Of a stretch of DNA of 35,714 nucleotides, positions 33,021 through 35,714 are shown piece by piece. Made by a program: the position numbers and the translations under genes. Position 1 is the first letter of the stretch, and each line of letters begins with the position of its first letter. The notes under the pieces were generated by a model. The model searched no databases, was not told where the DNA came from, and saw nothing but the letters and a program-made list of their open reading frames with translations. Source of the stretch: Chloroflexota bacterium (GTDB lineage Bacteria; Chloroflexota; Anaerolineae; J102); contig PIVW01000004.1 in the NCBI GenBank assembly GCA_003353825.1, positions 1 to 35,714 of the forward strand. The letters run 5' to 3'.

Positions 33021-33208
33021 CCCATCATATCAATCTGTGCAGCAATGCACCTAACACTTCGCCAATTCGAGATGGACGCAGCACGATGGTCGGGAACAGG
33101 TCAGTTTTCGTGCGGGAGAAGTAGGGTCGTGGCAGGTGGGCGGGCCTGGCATGTTTTTTGGTTTTGCCGGTGGGCAGGGGTTCCTGAACATGGGTGGTGT
33201 TGGTCATA
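33021..33208 (-). repeat. spacer module, copy D
   Basis: It begins at the stop of the DUF3226 gene and ends at a promoter. The central 88 bases are nearly identical to copy B, but the terminator-like hairpin between core and promoter is missing and that part is diverged. The core inverted repeat GCACGA/TCGTGC is kept. A 60-codon frame (33025-33207) crosses it but is not conserved in copy A. Confidence 0.8.
33024..33053 (-). promoter_or_regulatory. sigma70-type promoter in module copy D
   Basis: On the minus strand, TAGGTG (33053-33048) and TATGAT (33029-33024) are separated by 18 bases, matching the spacing of the other three modules although the surrounding sequence differs. It would drive the protease pair from a start near 33017. 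Confidence 0.5.
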
Positions 33209-33917
33209 GCATCTGCAGAAAATCTCTGAATTGCTGAAAGGCGTCGTCGTGTAGAGGCCAGTAGCCCGCTTTGGCCGCCGTTCCCAGTCGACGATCTGGT
33301 TTGTAGCGTGACGCCAGGAAGGCATGCACTTTTGCGCTTGAGGTGCTGGCGTCAGGCACAAATGTCTCGATTACCTGATTTTGCAGTAGCAGGAAGTGTT
33401 CCTCTTCGAGCCATTCCCTGGCTGAGAGGAAGGCTCGAACGTGAGCTTTCGCTTGATTCTGGGGCATGGCTGAAATGCGTTCTTGCAGACAACTAAAGAA
33501 TTCATCGACACACTCTGTGGCCGGATCGTCTGCAACCGATGCCAAACACACATCCTCCAACATGCCTGGCGTGACGGCGTCAGGCACAATCATGACGGCT
33601 ATCTGCGGATTGGCGCCGTGCAGTTGTAGTGGCGCTTCTGGCACTGGCAAGTCGGCAGCAGCCAATGCCGAGCAAATGCTATGAAATGCTGCTGTGGGGT
33701 CGTTATCGGCATCCTGCACGATGCCCACCGAAACAATCGGGGCTGTTCTGGGTCCCTTCACAAGCACCTTTAGCCTGTTGCTTAGGCGGCTTTTTCCCTG
33801 AATCGACCTGACTTCTACATCCGAGATGGCCAAATAATCCAGGAGATTCGCAAAAAACTCCTCTTCATCACGCCCTTCCACCAGCAGCAGTTTGGGTTTT
33901 TCAACTTGCCCTGCCAT
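33204..33917 (-). CDS. DUF3226 TOPRIM-like protein
   Basis: A 237-residue protein of the DUF3226 type. The N-terminal strand KLLLVEGRDEEEFFANLLDY carries the TOPRIM-like Glu. SVGIVQDADNDPTAAFHSI carries the D-x-D motif, and IAVMIVPDAVTPGMLEDVCL is the third conserved block. Its ATG begins at the base after the stop of the ATPase gene, so the pair is tightly coupled. The ATPase plus TOPRIM design is like PARIS and related abortive-infection systems, with this protein the likely nuclease effector. Activity is inferred from the fold. Confidence 0.85.
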   Translation of the reverse strand: MAGQVEKPKLLLVEGRDEEEFFANLLDYLAISDVEVRSIQGKSRLSNRLKVLVKGPRTAPIVSVGIVQDADNDPTAAFHSICSALAAADLPVPEAPLQLHGANPQIAVMIVPDAVTPGMLEDVCLASVADDPATECVDEFFSCLQERISAMPQNQAKAHVRAFLSAREWLEEEHFLLLQNQVIETFVPDASTSSAKVHAFLASRYKPDRRLGTAAKAGYWPLHDDAFQQFRDFLQML

Positions 33918-35006
33918 CTAGCGGACCTCCGCATCGATTTCGATAGCAGCATCTAGCATGTCCAGGTCGTATGTCATGGCGCGAATGCCTGCGGGTGAGG
34001 CTTCCAGACGATGTAAAGCAATACCCACGTCACTGATGTTTACAAATGCTTGACGTGCGGCATCGATGCACTCTCGGCTGTGGGTGGTAGCGAAGATCTG
34101 CACCTGATACTCTTGGGCTAGCCCAGCAATGGCGCGCCAGACAGGAGCCATGACAATGTAATGCAGGCCATTCTCCACTTCATCGATGAGCAGGATGCCA
34201 TCCGTTGCATCTGAAATGGCAAGTGCGATCTGCAATAGACGTCCCATCCCCTGACCCATGAGAGGGAGGGGAACCAACCTGGGCATATCGATGTCGCCGT
34301 AGATGATAGGCAATCCACCCCGGTACTGTACCGTCAAGCGTTGTAACCGAGGTTCAATGATCTTGAGAAAACGAACGATCTTCTTCTCCTGCTTGGCCAC
34401 TGCCAGATTTGCAAATCGTTCGGCCAGTTCTTCGAGATTACCTGATTGTTGGGACGTGAGGAATATGCCAGTCGACTCTTTGAGTCCCGTAGTACGCTCA
34501 AAACGAATGGCATTCCGCTCAAGCACGGCCTGGCTGCGTATTGTTGGGTCGTCACCTGATGTGAATTCTAGCTCGACTTTTGACGCAGTTAATTGAGTGG
34601 ATTCTTGAGATATCCGGTCCGTTGCCGTCTGATCATAACCATTGTCACCATTGAATCTATCTTTTTGGAGTTCCAGACGCGAAGTGCTTGGCTCGCTAAC
34701 TGTAATTCGAAGTTCATGTCTCTTTCCATCTTCATCCTGGCTTATAAGTTCAATAGGCGCAGATATATCAAAGTCCGAAAATAAATCGTGGAAGGCTTCT
34801 TCTGGTTTAATCCGGGTGAGGCCACGTTTAGCGGAAACTCGAACACCAAGCTCCGGGTTGAAATAACCGTGATGCATCCAGAGAGCCTCGAGTAAAGCTG
34901 TCTTGCCGACGTTATTCTTACCGGAGATAAGATTGATCGTGCTAAGAGGCTCTATCGTCGTATTTTGGAAGCATCGAAAACGTCGTACGGTGAACGAAGT
35001 ATGCAT
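33918..35006 (-). CDS. AAA15/ABC-type ATPase, partner of DUF3226
   Basis: A 362-residue RecF-like ATPase: FTVRRFRCFQNTTIEPL, Walker A SGKNNVGKTA at residues 28-37, Walker B GILLIDEVENGLHYIV, and switch VQIFATTHSRECIDAA. The signature region PLPLMGQGMGRLLQIALAIS is clear. I place the start at 35006 because GGAGGT lies five bases upstream; the longer frames to 35018 or 35060 do not have this. It abuts the TOPRIM-like partner with no gap. It is the first gene of the island on this side, 150 bases from the truncated ATPase. Confidence 0.9.
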   Translation of the reverse strand: MHTSFTVRRFRCFQNTTIEPLSTINLISGKNNVGKTALLEALWMHHGYFNPELGVRVSAKRGLTRIKPEEAFHDLFSDFDISAPIELISQDEDGKRHELRITVSEPSTSRLELQKDRFNGDNGYDQTATDRISQESTQLTASKVELEFTSGDDPTIRSQAVLERNAIRFERTTGLKESTGIFLTSQQSGNLEELAERFANLAVAKQEKKIVRFLKIIEPRLQRLTVQYRGGLPIIYGDIDMPRLVPLPLMGQGMGRLLQIALAISDATDGILLIDEVENGLHYIVMAPVWRAIAGLAQEYQVQIFATTHSRECIDAARQAFVNISDVGIALHRLEASPAGIRAMTYDLDMLDAAIEIDAEVR

Positions 35007-35158
35007 AACTACCTCCATTCTAGGCGTGTGCGCAATTCCATGGGGTGGTTGGTAGCGCAAATTGAGTTAAGTTCAGGGGGCAAACACACAACCCCATCGG
35101 GTCAATCAAACCCTATTGTACGTTCGATATGAATGGAAGGCAATGAGAGATCGCCTGC

Positions 35159-35592
35159 TCAGTTCTCCTCGATGGTAATGCGAGTATTGCGATGATCGCG
35201 AGCATGCATGACCCGTTTCAGGTAGGTGACGAAGCGTTGGCTTAGCTCCTCGGTCGTGCAGGGTAATCCGCCCTGTTTCATGGCGGCCAGCAGATCATCC
35301 ACGCGAATACCGACGGTGGCGATGCCGCGCAGGGCCCTGTTGGCTGAGACCACCAGGCCATCGGGCAGAATCTCTTCGACTGGATCGCCCAGGATCAGGT
35401 AAGCGTCCAGGGGCTGGCGCTCGCGCGGGGTCATGGCCTCGACGCTCTGTTGGGCAGTCTCGCTTTGCAAGTTCTGGCGCAAGGCAGCGTGCCATTGTTC
35501 CTGCATCAAGTCCAGGCGTTCGTCCAGTGTGTCCAGCCGTCCTTCTGCGGCCATCTGCCCAGCATCGCGCAGGGGGTGGAAATTGCAACGGG
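35159..35592 (-). pseudogene. C-terminal stump of a large DUF6079/PglY-like ATPase
   Basis: The last 145 or so codons of a large protein: LDTLDERLDLMQEQWHAALR, LPDGLVVSANRALRGIATVG and CTTEELSQRFVTYLKRVMHA, with a charged end. This looks to me like the C-terminus of the DUF6079 group of BREX-like ATPases, a tentative match. Homology stops near 35592, where the 26-nt direct repeat begins. The frame stays open to 35707 but translates the repeat and unrelated sequence. Walker motifs are absent, so it is inactive. Confidence 0.5.
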
Positions 35593-35596
35593 TGTG

Positions 35597-35622
35597 TCCT
35601 AACCTGGACAAGCCAGAACCAA
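35597..35622 (+). repeat. 26-nt direct repeat, right copy
   Basis: It matches 900-925 at 24 of 26 positions in the same orientation, about 34.7 kb away. It lies exactly at the point where the truncated ATPase loses homology. The inverted repeat inside the left copy is weakened here (CCTGG-ACAAG-CCAGA). Confidence 0.6.
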
Positions 35623-35714
35623 AGAGGGTCGAACCTGCAAGTGAGCGTAAGTTGATGTAGAATTCCTCAACATACGTAGACCTCGTGAGGGATGAAAATG
35701 GCAACAACCCTGAT

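Noticed and set aside
33025..33207. A 60-codon frame beginning with an ATGA overlap at the DUF3226 stop and crossing module D (GKTKKHARPAHLPRPYFSRT and onwards).
   Set aside because: The same frame exists in copy B only because the DNA is nearly identical, and copy A has a stop in it. The conservation is of DNA, not protein.
14946..33208. The spacer modules as integron attC sites with gene cassettes.
   Set aside because: The conserved ends lack the paired core-site sequences (GTTRRRY/RYYYAAC) with attC-like spacing, no integron integrase is present, and units carry several genes and their own promoters.
14946..33208. The repeated modules as a CRISPR array or as insertion-sequence ends.
   Set aside because: They are kilobases apart with genes between them, have no regular spacers, are all in one orientation and are not linked to any transposase gene.

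Overview
The window looks like a defence island in a moderately GC-rich bacterium. Chloroflexota is my best guess, from the LLM-class flavin oxidoreductase, the intergenic repeat style and the protein sequences. This taxonomic call is inference. From about 3.1 kb to 35.6 kb every gene I can support reads on the minus strand, so transcription runs from high to low coordinates. The flanks carry decayed genes: a frameshifted DoxX remnant at 0.5-0.9 kb and the C-terminal stump of a large ATPase at 35.2-35.6 kb. A 26-nt direct repeat (24/26 identical) lies next to each.

Layout in the direction of transcription. (1) 35.0-33.2 kb: an ABC-type (AAA15) ATPase abutting a DUF3226 TOPRIM-like protein. 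(2) 32.7-31.3 kb: a small conserved protein, a retropepsin-like aspartic protease, and a heavily frameshifted DUF1156 DNA methyltransferase remnant. (3) 31.1-23.7 kb: a DISARM-DrmD-like SNF2 helicase with a DUF3883 tail, broken by two frameshifts; a Schlafen/AlbA-HATPase protein overlapping a ParA-type ATPase; a basic hypothetical protein; and a dead DUF2281/PIN toxin-antitoxin pair. (4) 23.4-15.2 kb: a DUF499 ATPase, an ASCH protein with a C-terminal DUF7680-like domain, two AAA15 ATPases, a DUF4276 TOPRIM-like protein, and a second DUF1156 methyltransferase remnant with an early stop. (5) 14.7-3.2 kb: an apparently intact operon of DUF499 ATPase, DUF3780, DUF1156 methyltransferase and PLD-SNF2 helicase, followed by an OLD-family ATPase/TOPRIM nuclease and a clear intrinsic terminator. 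At the left edge are a plus-strand antitoxin-like gene with a 23-residue stump of its HNH partner, and the oxidoreductase.

The most unusual feature is a 150-300 bp module present four times in the same orientation, at every junction between these units (14.9-15.2, 23.5-23.8, 31.1-31.3 and 33.0-33.2 kb). Each copy has a conserved core with an inverted repeat and ends in a sigma70-like promoter with an 18-bp spacer, firing into the next unit. Three copies also carry a terminator-like hairpin between core and promoter. In two copies the module is joined to the same 3' end of a PIN toxin gene. The island therefore reads as an array of defence cassettes separated by interchangeable terminator-promoter spacers that could recombine with one another.

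One DUF499/DUF1156/helicase system looks complete. A second is partly decayed and scattered over three units. Around them sit four ATPase modules of the OLD/ABC type, three with a TOPRIM-like domain or partner. No tRNA, rRNA, CRISPR array or intact transposase or integrase gene was seen.
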